From Acidobacteriota bacterium (lineage in GTDB: Bacteria > Acidobacteriota > Blastocatellia > Pyrinomonadales > Pyrinomonadaceae): DNA of 54,022 nucleotides. Shown here one piece after another: positions 26,043-34,539 of the stretch. Both the position numbers and the translations under genes were made by a program. The stretch spans positions 1-54,022 of the forward strand of contig QHXI01000077.1 of assembly GCA_003222895.1 (NCBI GenBank), written 5' to 3'. Position 1 is the first letter of the stretch. Each line of letters starts with the position of its first letter. The notes below the pieces were generated by a model. The model had not been told where the DNA came from, did no database searches, and saw only the letters and a program-made list of their open reading frames with translations.

Positions 26043-27115
26043 GTGAGTGAGTCGATCTACGAGGTGGCCGTGATTGGCGCCGGAGTGTTTGGCGCGTGGA
26101 CGGCATACCAACTTCAACGATCCGGCAAGCGCGTGATTCTCATCGACGCGCACGGACCCGCTAATCATCTTTCAAGTTCAGGCGATCAGTCGCGCATCAT
26201 TCGCATGGGCTATGGCGCCGATGAAATCTACACGCGTTCGGCGCAGCGGTCTTTGCAGCTCTGGAAAGAGTTGTCTGCTAAAGCGGGCGAGAACCTGTTT
26301 CGGCCAACCGGAATTTTGTGGCTGGCGCATGAAGACGATCCGTATCCGGTCCAGAGCGCTGAGACTCTGAACCGTCTGGGAATTCGCTTTGAGGAATTAA
26401 CTGCTGCGGAAGTCGCTCGACGTTATCCACAGCTCGGATTCGATCGGATCTCGTGGGCGATGTTTGAGCCGGACAGCGGAGTATTGACGGCCCGCCGCGC
26501 GGTGCAGGCAGTGGTGCGCGAAGCGATTAGTAACGGCGTCGAATATTTGCTGGACTCCGTCGAAATGCCGGCTGATAAGCGAGACTTGGACTACGTGACG
26601 ACGGCGAGTGGCCGGCGAATTTCGGCTGCGACTTATGTCTTCGCCTGCGGGCCATGGCTGCCGAAGATGTTTCCCGATTTGTTGTCTGGGCGCATTCATC
26701 CAACGCGTCAGGAAGTTTTCTATTTTGAAAGTCCCGTTGGCGACAATCGATTTGCTGCGTCGTCGATGCCAACCTGGATCGATTTCAAATCTGAAGCTTA
26801 CGGCTTGCCCGACATCGATGGACGCGGCGTCAAGGTCGCGATCGATCGACATGGCCCGCCGTTCGATGCTGACAACGGCGATCGAATTCCTACCGCAGAG
26901 GGATTGGCAGAAGTGCGACGCCTGCTTGCTCTGCGATTGCCTGATTTGAAGAACGCACCGGTCATCGAAGGCCGCGTCTGTCAGTACGTGGATTCAAACA
27001 CGGGCCGTTCGTCGGCGAGTATGTCGCAGCGCGAATTGATGGGAGCAAAAAGGGAATCGAACCGAGATTTAGTCTGGAGGGTAAACAGTACGAGCAGAGA
27101 AGAGCGGTTTACTGA
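26043..27115 (+). pseudogene. FAD-dependent oxidoreductase (sarcosine/N-methyl-amino-acid oxidase type), broken near its C-terminus
   Basis: The frame from GTG 26043 (or TTG 26037, overlapping the amt stop) shows a dinucleotide motif VAVIGAGVFGAWTAYQL and the family's order up to EGRVCQY at 26987. Relatives continue with a stretch ending in a glycine-rich FAD loop and GHGFKHGP. Here, after CQY, the next frame reads [15 protein letters not shown] and ends [13 protein letters not shown] with TGA at 27113-27115, an exact family-like C-terminus. About 30 residues including the FAD loop are missing, and the frame has shifted. In the shifted frame translation would instead run into repeat C and stop at 27185. 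The enzyme is probably dead. Confidence 0.75.
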
Positions 27116-27152
27116 TCATTCGGTCTGTCTTTATGCATCTATTGAGACGGCA

Positions 27153-27220
27153 GACAGCGAGCGTGCGAAGCACGCGTCAGCGTAAAGCCTGGGGTGGAGC
27201 GATGCGAAACCCCAGGTTAC
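27153..27220. repeat. dispersed repeat C
   Basis: CAGCGAGCGTGCGAAGCACG...CGTCAGCG is followed by TAAAGCCTGGGGTGGAGCGA...TGCGAAACCCCAGGTTAC. The CCTGGGG...CCCCAGG stem is shared with the copies at 3.7 and 49 kb. Nothing else was recognised in 27221-27359. Confidence 0.65.
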
Positions 27221-27359
27221 GGGCACATTAGGAACGATCAGCCCGCGATGCGGGTGGCAGCTCTTGGAGGATTGCATGTCGCAAGGCAACGAGCTCGATA
27301 CCGGAACGCGTTCGGGATTTATTCTGTGATGATTGGGCGCTTCCTTCGTACGCTGGAGG

Positions 27360-29078
27360 CTAGCTGCCCGCCGCGGCCGACACTTCCCTTGCCTCAGCCA
27401 AACGTTTGACGATCACGAGTGTGATGTCGTCGGCGGCAGGCGTGCCCTGGCAGAATTTCGTGAGCGCCGATTCGATGCGATCGCGGATGCCGCCTGCCGA
27501 CGCGTCCAGGTTGCGCGCGACAACTTCGTAGAGACGAGTGGGGCCAAACTCTTCGCCATTCGGATTCACGGCCTCCGACACGCCGTCGGAATAAATGACC
27601 AACACGTCGCCAGGATGGAGTTTGGTGTGGCCTTCGCGAAATTCAGCATCGCTCATGATGCCGAGCGGCAGTCCACCTGAAGCGAGTTGCTCCATTGTGC
27701 CGCCGGTGTGAACGATCAGCGGCGGATTGTGCCCGGCATTCAGGAAAGTAAGCGAGCCGGCTTTTGGATCGAGTTCAGCGTAGAACAACGTGACGAAGCG
27801 ATTCGGTGGAATGCTTTCGACCAGGTAACGATTGACTGCCGAGATCGTTTTGACAATTGAATCGTGCGTGTCAGCCTGCGCGTGGACGGCCGCGTGCAAC
27901 GATGACATCAGCAACGCCGCAGCCGTGCCTTTGCCAGATACGTCGCCGAGCGCAACGACGAGATTACCGCCTTCGCGCTGGATAAAGTCGTAGTAGTCGC
28001 CGCCGATTTCATAACAGGGAAAACTGATGCCTTGCAGTTCGTAGCCCTCAACCAGCGGCGCTGTTGCCGGTAGAAAGCGTTGCTGAATTTCACTCGCGAC
28101 TTGCTGCTCGCGCTCGAGCCGTTCGCGTTCCATCTGCTCTTCAGTCAGGCGCGCATTCTCGACGCGAATCGCGGCCACGGACGCCAGCGTCGTCAGTACT
28201 TTCAGGTGATCTTCGGTGAAGCGATTGTCCGACAAAGGCGAGTCGGCATAAATGATTCCGAAAACATTCGCGCCGACGCCAAGCGGCACCGCGAGTACCG
28301 AGCGCACGCCTTGCAGCATCACCGTGCCGCCCATGAATCGCGGATCGGCCTGGGCATCGGAAGTCAAAACTGATTTGCCGTTGGTAACCACTTCATCGAT
28401 TACCGATCGGCTGATGCGTATCTCGCCGACTTCACCCGCGCGATCCCGCAAGCGGGCAACCGCGACTTTCAGTTCCGGACTCTTCGCGTCGCGCATCATG
28501 ATCATGCAGCGATCGGCGGGCACGGCTTCGAAGACCAGCGAGACAATTTGTTCGAGAGTTTCGGTCAGCGTCACCGAAGCTAATAGCGCGACGCCGACCT
28601 TGCCGATCAATGCGAGCAGGTCGCTTTGTTTCGCTGGTCGCGGCGCCGAATCGTCCTGCGTGCGCGCTCCCTCGATCGCTTCGAACAAGCCAGACGTTGT
28701 GCGATCGGCGGAAGAGAGCTCAATGGTCGCTTCGGGAATCGACGACGAATTATCGGTGATCATCGTGGCGCCGCTGCTGAGCGGGAACGGACTGTCGTTG
28801 AAGACGATTTCGGTTTCGCCAATCTGAATGCGGCCGCCGCGTGAGAGTGTGATCGGAGCCTCAACTACCGAGCCGTTGTAGAGCGTGCCGTTGGCTGATC
28901 CCAAATCCTGCAAAAAGTATTCGTCGCCTTCGCTCCGAACTTCAGCGTGCACACGCGAGGCAAAGGGGTCGGGAATACAGAGATCGTTGCGCGCCGATCG
29001 GCCGATCGTCACGCGCAGACGACTGATCTGAAAATGTTCAGCCGCGCGATCCGGATATTTGACTATTAATTCAGCCAT
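27360..29078 (-). CDS. FHA-GAF-SpoIIE/PP2C protein phosphatase
   Basis: The 572-residue protein has three parts. An FHA domain at about 1-95 (VTIGRSARNDLCIPD, SRVHAEV, LQDLGSANGT) binds phosphothreonine. A GAF domain follows at about 150-310 (LTETLEQIVSLVFEAVPADR ... VLAVPLGVGANVFGIIYAD). A SpoIIE-type PP2C phosphatase closes it at about 340-560, with metal-site motifs GGDYYDF, GDVSGKGTAAALLMS, NAGHNPP, YSDGVSEA and DDITL all present. It probably removes phosphate from Ser/Thr on partner proteins. It is the last gene of the minus-strand signalling operon, 6 bp after the RDD gene, and is a natural antagonist of the kinase upstream. Confidence 0.88.
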   Translation of the reverse strand: MAELIVKYPDRAAEHFQISRLRVTIGRSARNDLCIPDPFASRVHAEVRSEGDEYFLQDLGSANGTLYNGSVVEAPITLSRGGRIQIGETEIVFNDSPFPLSSGATMITDNSSSIPEATIELSSADRTTSGLFEAIEGARTQDDSAPRPAKQSDLLALIGKVGVALLASVTLTETLEQIVSLVFEAVPADRCMIMMRDAKSPELKVAVARLRDRAGEVGEIRISRSVIDEVVTNGKSVLTSDAQADPRFMGGTVMLQGVRSVLAVPLGVGANVFGIIYADSPLSDNRFTEDHLKVLTTLASVAAIRVENARLTEEQMERERLEREQQVASEIQQRFLPATAPLVEGYELQGISFPCYEIGGDYYDFIQREGGNLVVALGDVSGKGTAAALLMSSLHAAVHAQADTHDSIVKTISAVNRYLVESIPPNRFVTLFYAELDPKAGSLTFLNAGHNPPLIVHTGGTMEQLASGGLPLGIMSDAEFREGHTKLHPGDVLVIYSDGVSEAVNPNGEEFGPTRLYEVVARNLDASAGGIRDRIESALTKFCQGTPAADDITLVIVKRLAEAREVSAAAGS

Positions 29079-29084
29079 GGGCCG

Positions 29085-29618
29085 TTAACTTGCGCGAGTG
29101 GTTTTCGCCGGGGCAGTACCGTGCGCAACGTATCTGCGCACAACCACCGTGCCCGAAATGATATCGTGCAGCGCCCTGCCGCTGTTGCCGATCGTGGCCA
29201 TCAGAAATCCCAGACCAAAGGTCAGCAGCGACAACGGATATCCAATGAAGTGACGCAGCACCGCGCGCGGAATTCCCGGCGGGCCGCCGCCGGTGCGCTC
29301 GATACGCAAACCCGTCGTAAACTTTCCGATGGACTTGCCAGTAAGTCCGGCCAGGATTCCGAGATCGAGAAGCGCGGCCACCAGCGCCAAGATAATTCCG
29401 ACCTTCTCGGCGGTGCCGCCGGCCATGCGCGCGCCGCCGCCCATCAGCCGCGCAATCATCGTGCTGAAAACCAGGATCAGCACAAGCAGAATGTAGTCGA
29501 TAAGCAGTGCGCCGCAGCGCAGCGCGAACGGCGCGCGATAGCGTACGCGCCGATGTGACTCGTGACGGTGACCCGTGGTCATGGCAGGCAGTCGCGGAGC
29601 GTCAATATTTGCAGTCAT
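29085..29618 (-). CDS. RDD family membrane protein
   Basis: The 177-residue protein has the RDD-type start of the first helix (FALRCGALLIDYILLVLILVF split as FALRCGALLIDY then ILLVLILVF). Further membrane helices lie at about 70-90 and 125-145, and GKSIGKFTTGLRI is typical of the family's middle loop. RDD proteins are small membrane proteins of unclear, probably transport-related, function. It sits between the kinase and the phosphatase, so it may be a membrane anchor or effector of the phosphosignalling module. Confidence 0.8.
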   Translation of the reverse strand: MTANIDAPRLPAMTTGHRHESHRRVRYRAPFALRCGALLIDYILLVLILVFSTMIARLMGGGARMAGGTAEKVGIILALVAALLDLGILAGLTGKSIGKFTTGLRIERTGGGPPGIPRAVLRHFIGYPLSLLTFGLGFLMATIGNSGRALHDIISGTVVVRRYVAHGTAPAKTTRAS

Positions 29619-29706
29619 CAGCGATTATTTCGATTTGTGATTTGCAATTGCGCGCGAGCGTAGCAGACCGGGACTAAAATCAACAATCGTAAATCGAAAG
29701 TATTAG

Positions 29707-31359
29707 CTAGCCGACCAGAAAATGCAGCGTCGTCTCGCCGAGTTTGATCCGATCGCCGCTGTCGAGCGGGCGCGGCTCCCGTGGTTGCAGGCGAATAATA
29801 TCATTGATCACGGTCCCGTTGACTGAGCCGAGGTCTTCGACTAGAAACGCGTCGCCTTCGCGCCAGATGCGCGCATGACGCCGGGAGACCTTCGTGTTTG
29901 GATCAAAGCGCGACAGATCGATTTCCGGAAAAATGTTCGAGAGGGGATCGGTGCGTCCGACCAGGTTGCTGTCCTGCAAATTGTACGAGGCGTCCAGTTC
30001 GGTCGTTCCCGCGACGATCAGTTTTGCCGTTGCGCGCGTCGGCAACCTTGGACTGGAATCAGTTCCAGCCATCGGTTGCCGCGATCCACAATGCGCGCAG
30101 AACACGTCATCCGCCGCAATCCGTCCCCCGCAGAAACCGCAGAAGACCATCGCGACTTGCATCGTTTCGCCGCCAAGTTCCTGTGCCGGCGCGCCAAAAC
30201 TAACCTGGCCCGTGCGCAGCTTTTCCAGATGCGCCGCAAGCGAGTCGCGCATCTCGGCGCATGAATGATAGCGATGCTCGGGTTTGTATTCGACCGCGCG
30301 CACCAGCAGCCGTTCCATCTCGCTTGAAAGCGCGGGATTGATTTGGCGCGGTCGCGGGTTCTTGGTGAAATCAAAAATCAGCAGCGGATTGTCCTGCGGA
30401 TCAGATCCAGTCAGCAGGTGAAACATGGTCGCGCCCAAACTGTAAATGTCCACACGGGCATCGGCCTGGCCGCTGAATAATTCCGGAGGCGCATAACCCA
30501 TTGTGCCCACCGCCGTCACGCCTTTTTCTTTTTTGTTGACCCAGCGGGCGATTCCGAAATCGATCAACATGATGCGGTTGACGTTACTGTCGAGCATCAG
30601 ATTCGCCGGCTTAAGATCGCGATAGATGATTGGCTGTGGCCGCGTGTGCAGGTAATGCAGCACGTCCGCAACTTGAATTCCCCACTCAGTTACCGACAAC
30701 TCGTCGATGTGCCCGCCCGGCGAGGCTCGCAGGCGCGACGCGAGATCGCTGCCCGGGATGAACTTCATGACTAGATAAAATCGTTCGGAAGCGTCGTCGT
30801 AGAAATAATCGTAAACGGTCGGAATCGATGGATGCTCGAGTTCGGTTAGCAACAACGATTCGCGTTTGAAATCGGCGATGGCTTTTTCGTGCTGCGCGTC
30901 GTCGATGTGCGACTCGATCATTTCTTTAACGGCGCGCGGCGCTTCGCCGAGGTTGCGATCCTTCGCCAGATAAACCGCGCCCATGCCGCCGCCACCGATG
31001 CGGCGCACAATCTCGTATCGGTTGTTTAGAACTTTTCCGGCGGTAAGAGCTTTCGGTTTTGAACGTCGCTCCGGAACTTCACCGCGCGAGGTCTCGCCGG
31101 GAAACTGCGAGCTTTCGGCTAACGAGCCAGTGCCTCTGCCCGTGACCGCCGACTCTTCTTCGGGAGGCGCGATCGTGCTGTTGCCGTCAGCGAGTTTTTC
31201 TGAATAGTGAGAAACCATTCCCTGATGATCGCCAGTCGGAACGCTACCAGTCGAGGACAGCGCGCCGTGCTCGCGCTTTTGGTGCGCGCCACAAACGCCG
31301 CAAAAATTTTCTTCCGGGCCAATGTGGGCGCCGCAGTTAAGGCAAAGAGTCATCACCAT
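29707..31359 (-). CDS. Ser/Thr protein kinase with two zinc ribbons and a C-terminal FHA domain
   Basis: The 550-residue protein begins with a zinc ribbon (CLNCGA ... CGVCGA). The kinase domain spans about 113-375: IGGGGMGAVYLA, RAVKEM with the ATP-binding Lys, YRDLKPANLML (Tyr replaces His of HRD), DFGIARW, APPELF. A second zinc ribbon follows (CGFCGG ... CAHCGS, about 405-427). An FHA domain (VGRTDPLSN ... VSRRHARIW ... EDLGSVNGTVIN) ends the protein. No membrane helix was seen. Autophosphorylation and FHA-mediated docking are the expected behaviour. ATG 31353 is an alternative start two codons in. Confidence 0.88.
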   Translation of the reverse strand: MVMTLCLNCGAHIGPEENFCGVCGAHQKREHGALSSTGSVPTGDHQGMVSHYSEKLADGNSTIAPPEEESAVTGRGTGSLAESSQFPGETSRGEVPERRSKPKALTAGKVLNNRYEIVRRIGGGGMGAVYLAKDRNLGEAPRAVKEMIESHIDDAQHEKAIADFKRESLLLTELEHPSIPTVYDYFYDDASERFYLVMKFIPGSDLASRLRASPGGHIDELSVTEWGIQVADVLHYLHTRPQPIIYRDLKPANLMLDSNVNRIMLIDFGIARWVNKKEKGVTAVGTMGYAPPELFSGQADARVDIYSLGATMFHLLTGSDPQDNPLLIFDFTKNPRPRQINPALSSEMERLLVRAVEYKPEHRYHSCAEMRDSLAAHLEKLRTGQVSFGAPAQELGGETMQVAMVFCGFCGGRIAADDVFCAHCGSRQPMAGTDSSPRLPTRATAKLIVAGTTELDASYNLQDSNLVGRTDPLSNIFPEIDLSRFDPNTKVSRRHARIWREGDAFLVEDLGSVNGTVINDIIRLQPREPRPLDSGDRIKLGETTLHFLVG

Positions 31360-31408
31360 TTTTTGCGCAAGCTGAAAGCTCGCGATCGACGCAAACCGGC
31401 AGTTTGCG

Positions 31409-31972
31409 TTATTGCTTCGCGACCCGAAACCGCAGAAACGTCTTGCCCACGATAATTTCGTCGCCGTCTTTCAGCGGTTGTCGATCGCCCGGCGCCAGGC
31501 GCCGTCCGCGGTTAATGAACGTTCCGTTGGTCGAGCCCAAATCTTCAATCAAATAATTTCCGTCGCGCAGAGAAATGCGCGCGTGACGGCGTGATACCTT
31601 GGCTTCGGGATCGTCCGAATCCAAATCGACGTCCGGGAACACGCCGCCGTCAGCATCCCAACGGCCGATGTTTGCTTCTGAACTGCCCAGCGGAAATTTC
31701 TTTCCCGCAGAAATCCCGCGCTCGATCACCAGCGTTGCATGAGCGCGGTCCTGGCGATCGAAATTCGGAATTGCGGTGAGCTCTTCGGCCAGCAGCGAAC
31801 CGCTCTGCGCCAGCGCCGGGGCTTCCTTGAGGCTGTTGCCATTCGAGCTGGTATTGTGGGGATTCTGCATGTTGCCGTCCGATCGTCCCGCCATCCAGAG
31901 GGCGGTTCCGCACGCATCGCAAAATTGCGATCCGTCCTGATTTTCGGTGCTACACCTTTCGCAGACTAACAT
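31409..31972 (-). CDS. zinc-ribbon FHA-domain protein
   Basis: ATG 31972 (MLVCERCSTEN) is chosen over the TTG at 31993. The product has 187 residues. It has an N-terminal zinc ribbon (CERC ... CDAC), a Ser/Asn-rich linker, and an FHA domain from about 85 to the end (GRWDADGG, VSRRHARISLRDG, LIEDLGSTNGTFINRG). It is the first gene of the signalling operon, 49 bp upstream of the kinase, and closely resembles the kinase's own ends. It is probably an adaptor that binds phosphorylated partners. Confidence 0.82.
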   Translation of the reverse strand: MLVCERCSTENQDGSQFCDACGTALWMAGRSDGNMQNPHNTSSNGNSLKEAPALAQSGSLLAEELTAIPNFDRQDRAHATLVIERGISAGKKFPLGSSEANIGRWDADGGVFPDVDLDSDDPEAKVSRRHARISLRDGNYLIEDLGSTNGTFINRGRRLAPGDRQPLKDGDEIIVGKTFLRFRVAKQ

Positions 31973-32287
31973 TAGCGAACGCAAGCCGCGCAAGAATCGT
32001 TCTGCGCCAAATTATCTTATCGCGAAAGCCTTGACCGCGCCAACGAGTTCATTGTGCGCTAATCGCTGCGAAAGCGCGGAAACACGCGCGACCTGGTCCG
32101 CGTTCGCTCGCATCGTGCATCAACCTCGCCGGTCGCTTATGATTCCCTGTACGCCGCGAGATTTCTTTGAAACCAGGCGCTGAAATTCTTCGTAAAACCA
32201 ACACTAGCCGTGAACTATTTACCGCGGTTGGCATCTAAAGACTAGCAATCAACCCGGCCGAGCCTAACATTAAGGAATTGAAACTCA
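31973..32287. other. 315-bp spacer between divergent operons
   Basis: This spacer lies between the FHA protein and the exporter adaptor gene. It should contain both promoters, but no pair of consensus boxes is clear. No ORF, strong hairpin or member of the dispersed repeat families was found, which makes it one of the few repeat-free spacers here. AAGGAA near 32270 is the probable ribosome site of the adaptor gene. Confidence 0.5.
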
Positions 32288-33760
32288 ATGGCCCTCAGTA
32301 GAAAAAAGAAAATCATTATCGGTGTGTCAGCACTCGTGCTGCTCTCGCTGATTGTCATCATCAGCGTGATCGCGACGCGAAAAGACGAGCCGGAAGTGAC
32401 CACCGTCAAGGTCGACGTCCGTCCGGAACTGAAATCGACGGTCACGGCTTCGGGCGAGGTTCGTCCGGTTCAATACATTAAGCTCACCAGCGAAGTTCCC
32501 GGCCGCATCCTTGAAATTTATGTCAATCCGGGCGACATCGTGAAGAAAGGCCAGGCGCTGGTTCGCGTCGACCCGACGCAACTGCAGTCGAGCCAGGAAG
32601 CCCAGTGGGCAGCCACCCAAGCCTCGCTCAACGACGTCGCGAACGCGCGCAATGCAGTCGCGTCCGCGCAGCAAGGGCTCGTCGTAGCCGAGGCTGGTGT
32701 GACGCAGGCCAGGCAAGCCATTGTCAGTGCAGAGATTGACCTGCGCACGGCTGAACGCGAACTGAAACGCGTGACGAACCTGGTTGAGCAGAATGTCACA
32801 TCGCGCTCTGAATACGACGCGGCCAAGGATCGTTACGATCAAGCCAAAGCGAAATTGGATTCAGCTAATCTCGCCGTGAAAGAAGCGGTCGAGCGTGCAA
32901 ACCAGCAACGAGTTGCCGTGAAAGAAGCGCAGACCAGCATCAAGTCGAGTGAGATGCGCGCCAGCCAACAGCAGGCTTTTTTGCGCGGCCAGTCGAGCCA
33001 GCGCGAGAAGGCTACGCAGTACTCGCCTTTGAATGGCGTCGTGGCCGACATTCCCACACGCGTGGGCGAGTTTGCCGTCTCGCAACTTTCGTCGACGCCT
33101 CTGATGACGATCGCCGACATGTCGACCATCAACGTTGAGGTGAACGTCGACGAAACCGAAATCGCCAACGTCGATGTCGGCCAGGAAGCGAAAGTTAAAG
33201 TCGATGCGTTGGGCGAGAAAGAAATCAAAGCCGTCGTGAGGCAAAAGAATCCGCTGGCCATCGCCAAGTCCGACACGCAAGGCGGCCTGTCGAATCGCGT
33301 CAACGTGCAAGAGGCGAAAGAATTCAAAGTCACACTCGAGTTGCGCGAATTAACTGACGAGACTCGCAACAAACTTCGCCCCGGCATGAGCGCAACCGCC
33401 ACCGTTACGACCAAGACCAAGACCAACGTGATTGCGGTTCCGCTGCAAGCGATTGTCGAAAAGGCTCCGCCAGCTCCATCACCAGGCCCGACGATCGCGA
33501 GCAACGCGCCCACGCCTGTCGGTGAAAAGGCGAAAGAGCAGAAAGGCGTGTACATCCTCGATAAAGACAACAAGGTGAAGTTCGTCGAAGTTACGACCGG
33601 CATCACGGGTGAATCGGATATCGAAATCAGCAGCGGTTTGTCAGCCGGAACTGAAGTTATTACCGGCCCGAGCCGCGTGCTGAAGACACTCAAACCCGGC
33701 GACAAAGTGAAGAAACAATCGAAATCGGCTGCCGCAAACGCCAACGCCGGAGGAAGGTAA
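32288..33760 (+). CDS. HlyD/MacA-like periplasmic adaptor of an ABC exporter
   Basis: The 490-residue protein has an N-terminal membrane anchor (about 7-27). The biotinyl-lipoyl half motif IKLTSEVPGRILEIYVNPGD follows, broken by a long coiled-coil hairpin (about 95-235, rich in Ala/Gln/Glu heptads). Then come the second half (SPLNGVVADIPTRVGEFA) and beta-barrel segments (ADMSTINVEVNVDETEI). This is the membrane-fusion layout of MacA. A Pro/Ala-rich insert lies at about 390-415. It begins the exporter operon and abuts the ATPase gene, and it links the inner-membrane permease to the outer envelope. Confidence 0.85.
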   Translation: MALSRKKKIIIGVSALVLLSLIVIISVIATRKDEPEVTTVKVDVRPELKSTVTASGEVRPVQYIKLTSEVPGRILEIYVNPGDIVKKGQALVRVDPTQLQSSQEAQWAATQASLNDVANARNAVASAQQGLVVAEAGVTQARQAIVSAEIDLRTAERELKRVTNLVEQNVTSRSEYDAAKDRYDQAKAKLDSANLAVKEAVERANQQRVAVKEAQTSIKSSEMRASQQQAFLRGQSSQREKATQYSPLNGVVADIPTRVGEFAVSQLSSTPLMTIADMSTINVEVNVDETEIANVDVGQEAKVKVDALGEKEIKAVVRQKNPLAIAKSDTQGGLSNRVNVQEAKEFKVTLELRELTDETRNKLRPGMSATATVTTKTKTNVIAVPLQAIVEKAPPAPSPGPTIASNAPTPVGEKAKEQKGVYILDKDNKVKFVEVTTGITGESDIEISSGLSAGTEVITGPSRVLKTLKPGDKVKKQSKSAAANANAGGR

Positions 33761-34528
33761 ATGACGGAAGCTACGATCGCGACATCGCAAACTTCTGCGG
33801 GTGTAGTAGCGAAGCCAAATCTTGTGTCGGCGGACGGCAAGGTGCAGGTGCTGATCGCGATGCAGAACATCTGGAAGACCTATGACATGGGCGCAGAGAA
33901 AGTTCATGCGCTGCATGGCGTTTCGTTCGAAGTGAAGCGCGGCGAGTACCTTGCGATCACCGGTCCGTCAGGTTCAGGCAAGTCGACGCTGATGAATTTG
34001 ATCGGCTGTCTCGATACGCCTTCGCAAGGCGACTACTGGCTGAATGGAAAGAATGTTTCTGAGATGGATGATGACGAGTTGGCTCGCATTCGGAATCAGG
34101 AAGTCGGTTTCGTCTTTCAAACTTTCAATTTGCTCGCGCGGGCCACAGCTTTGCACAACGTCGAGCTGCCGCTGATCTACGGCGGCATCCCAAGCGCGAA
34201 GCGTCACGAAATGGCGAAACAGGCGTTGACCGAAGTGGATCTCGTCGATCGAATGATGCACCGGCCCAACGAACTCTCGGGTGGCCAGCGGCAACGCGTG
34301 GCGATCGCGCGCGCGCTGGTGAATCATCCGTCGATCCTGCTTGCCGACGAGCCAACTGGCGCGCTGGACACGGCGACGAGTTACGACATCATGAACCTCT
34401 TCGAGAAACTCTACGAAGACGGCAACACAATCATCCTGGTGACGCACGAACGCGACATTGCCGCGCGCGCGCGCCGCATAATTTCGATCCGCGACGGTTT
34501 GATCGAAAAAGACGAACAGATCAAGTAG
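33761..34528 (+). CDS. ABC transporter ATP-binding protein (MacB/LolD type)
   Basis: The 255-residue ATPase starts on the base after the adaptor stop, with GGAGG in the end of the adaptor gene as ribosome site. Walker [10 protein letters not shown], the Q-loop FQTFNLL, signature [15 protein letters not shown], Walker [13 protein letters not shown] and the H-loop VTHE are all present. About 30 extra residues precede the domain. It is the only ATPase for the four permeases that follow, so one ATPase probably serves several permease combinations. Confidence 0.9.
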   Translation: MTEATIATSQTSAGVVAKPNLVSADGKVQVLIAMQNIWKTYDMGAEKVHALHGVSFEVKRGEYLAITGPSGSGKSTLMNLIGCLDTPSQGDYWLNGKNVSEMDDDELARIRNQEVGFVFQTFNLLARATALHNVELPLIYGGIPSAKRHEMAKQALTEVDLVDRMMHRPNELSGGQRQRVAIARALVNHPSILLADEPTGALDTATSYDIMNLFEKLYEDGNTIILVTHERDIAARARRIISIRDGLIEKDEQIK

Positions 34529-34539
34529 GATCGCCTGCG

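Noticed and set aside
32839-33870. 343-codon minus-strand frame across the adaptor and ATPase genes
   Set aside because: It spans the junction of two certain plus-strand genes, is rich in Ser/Thr as expected for an antisense frame, and has no family features.
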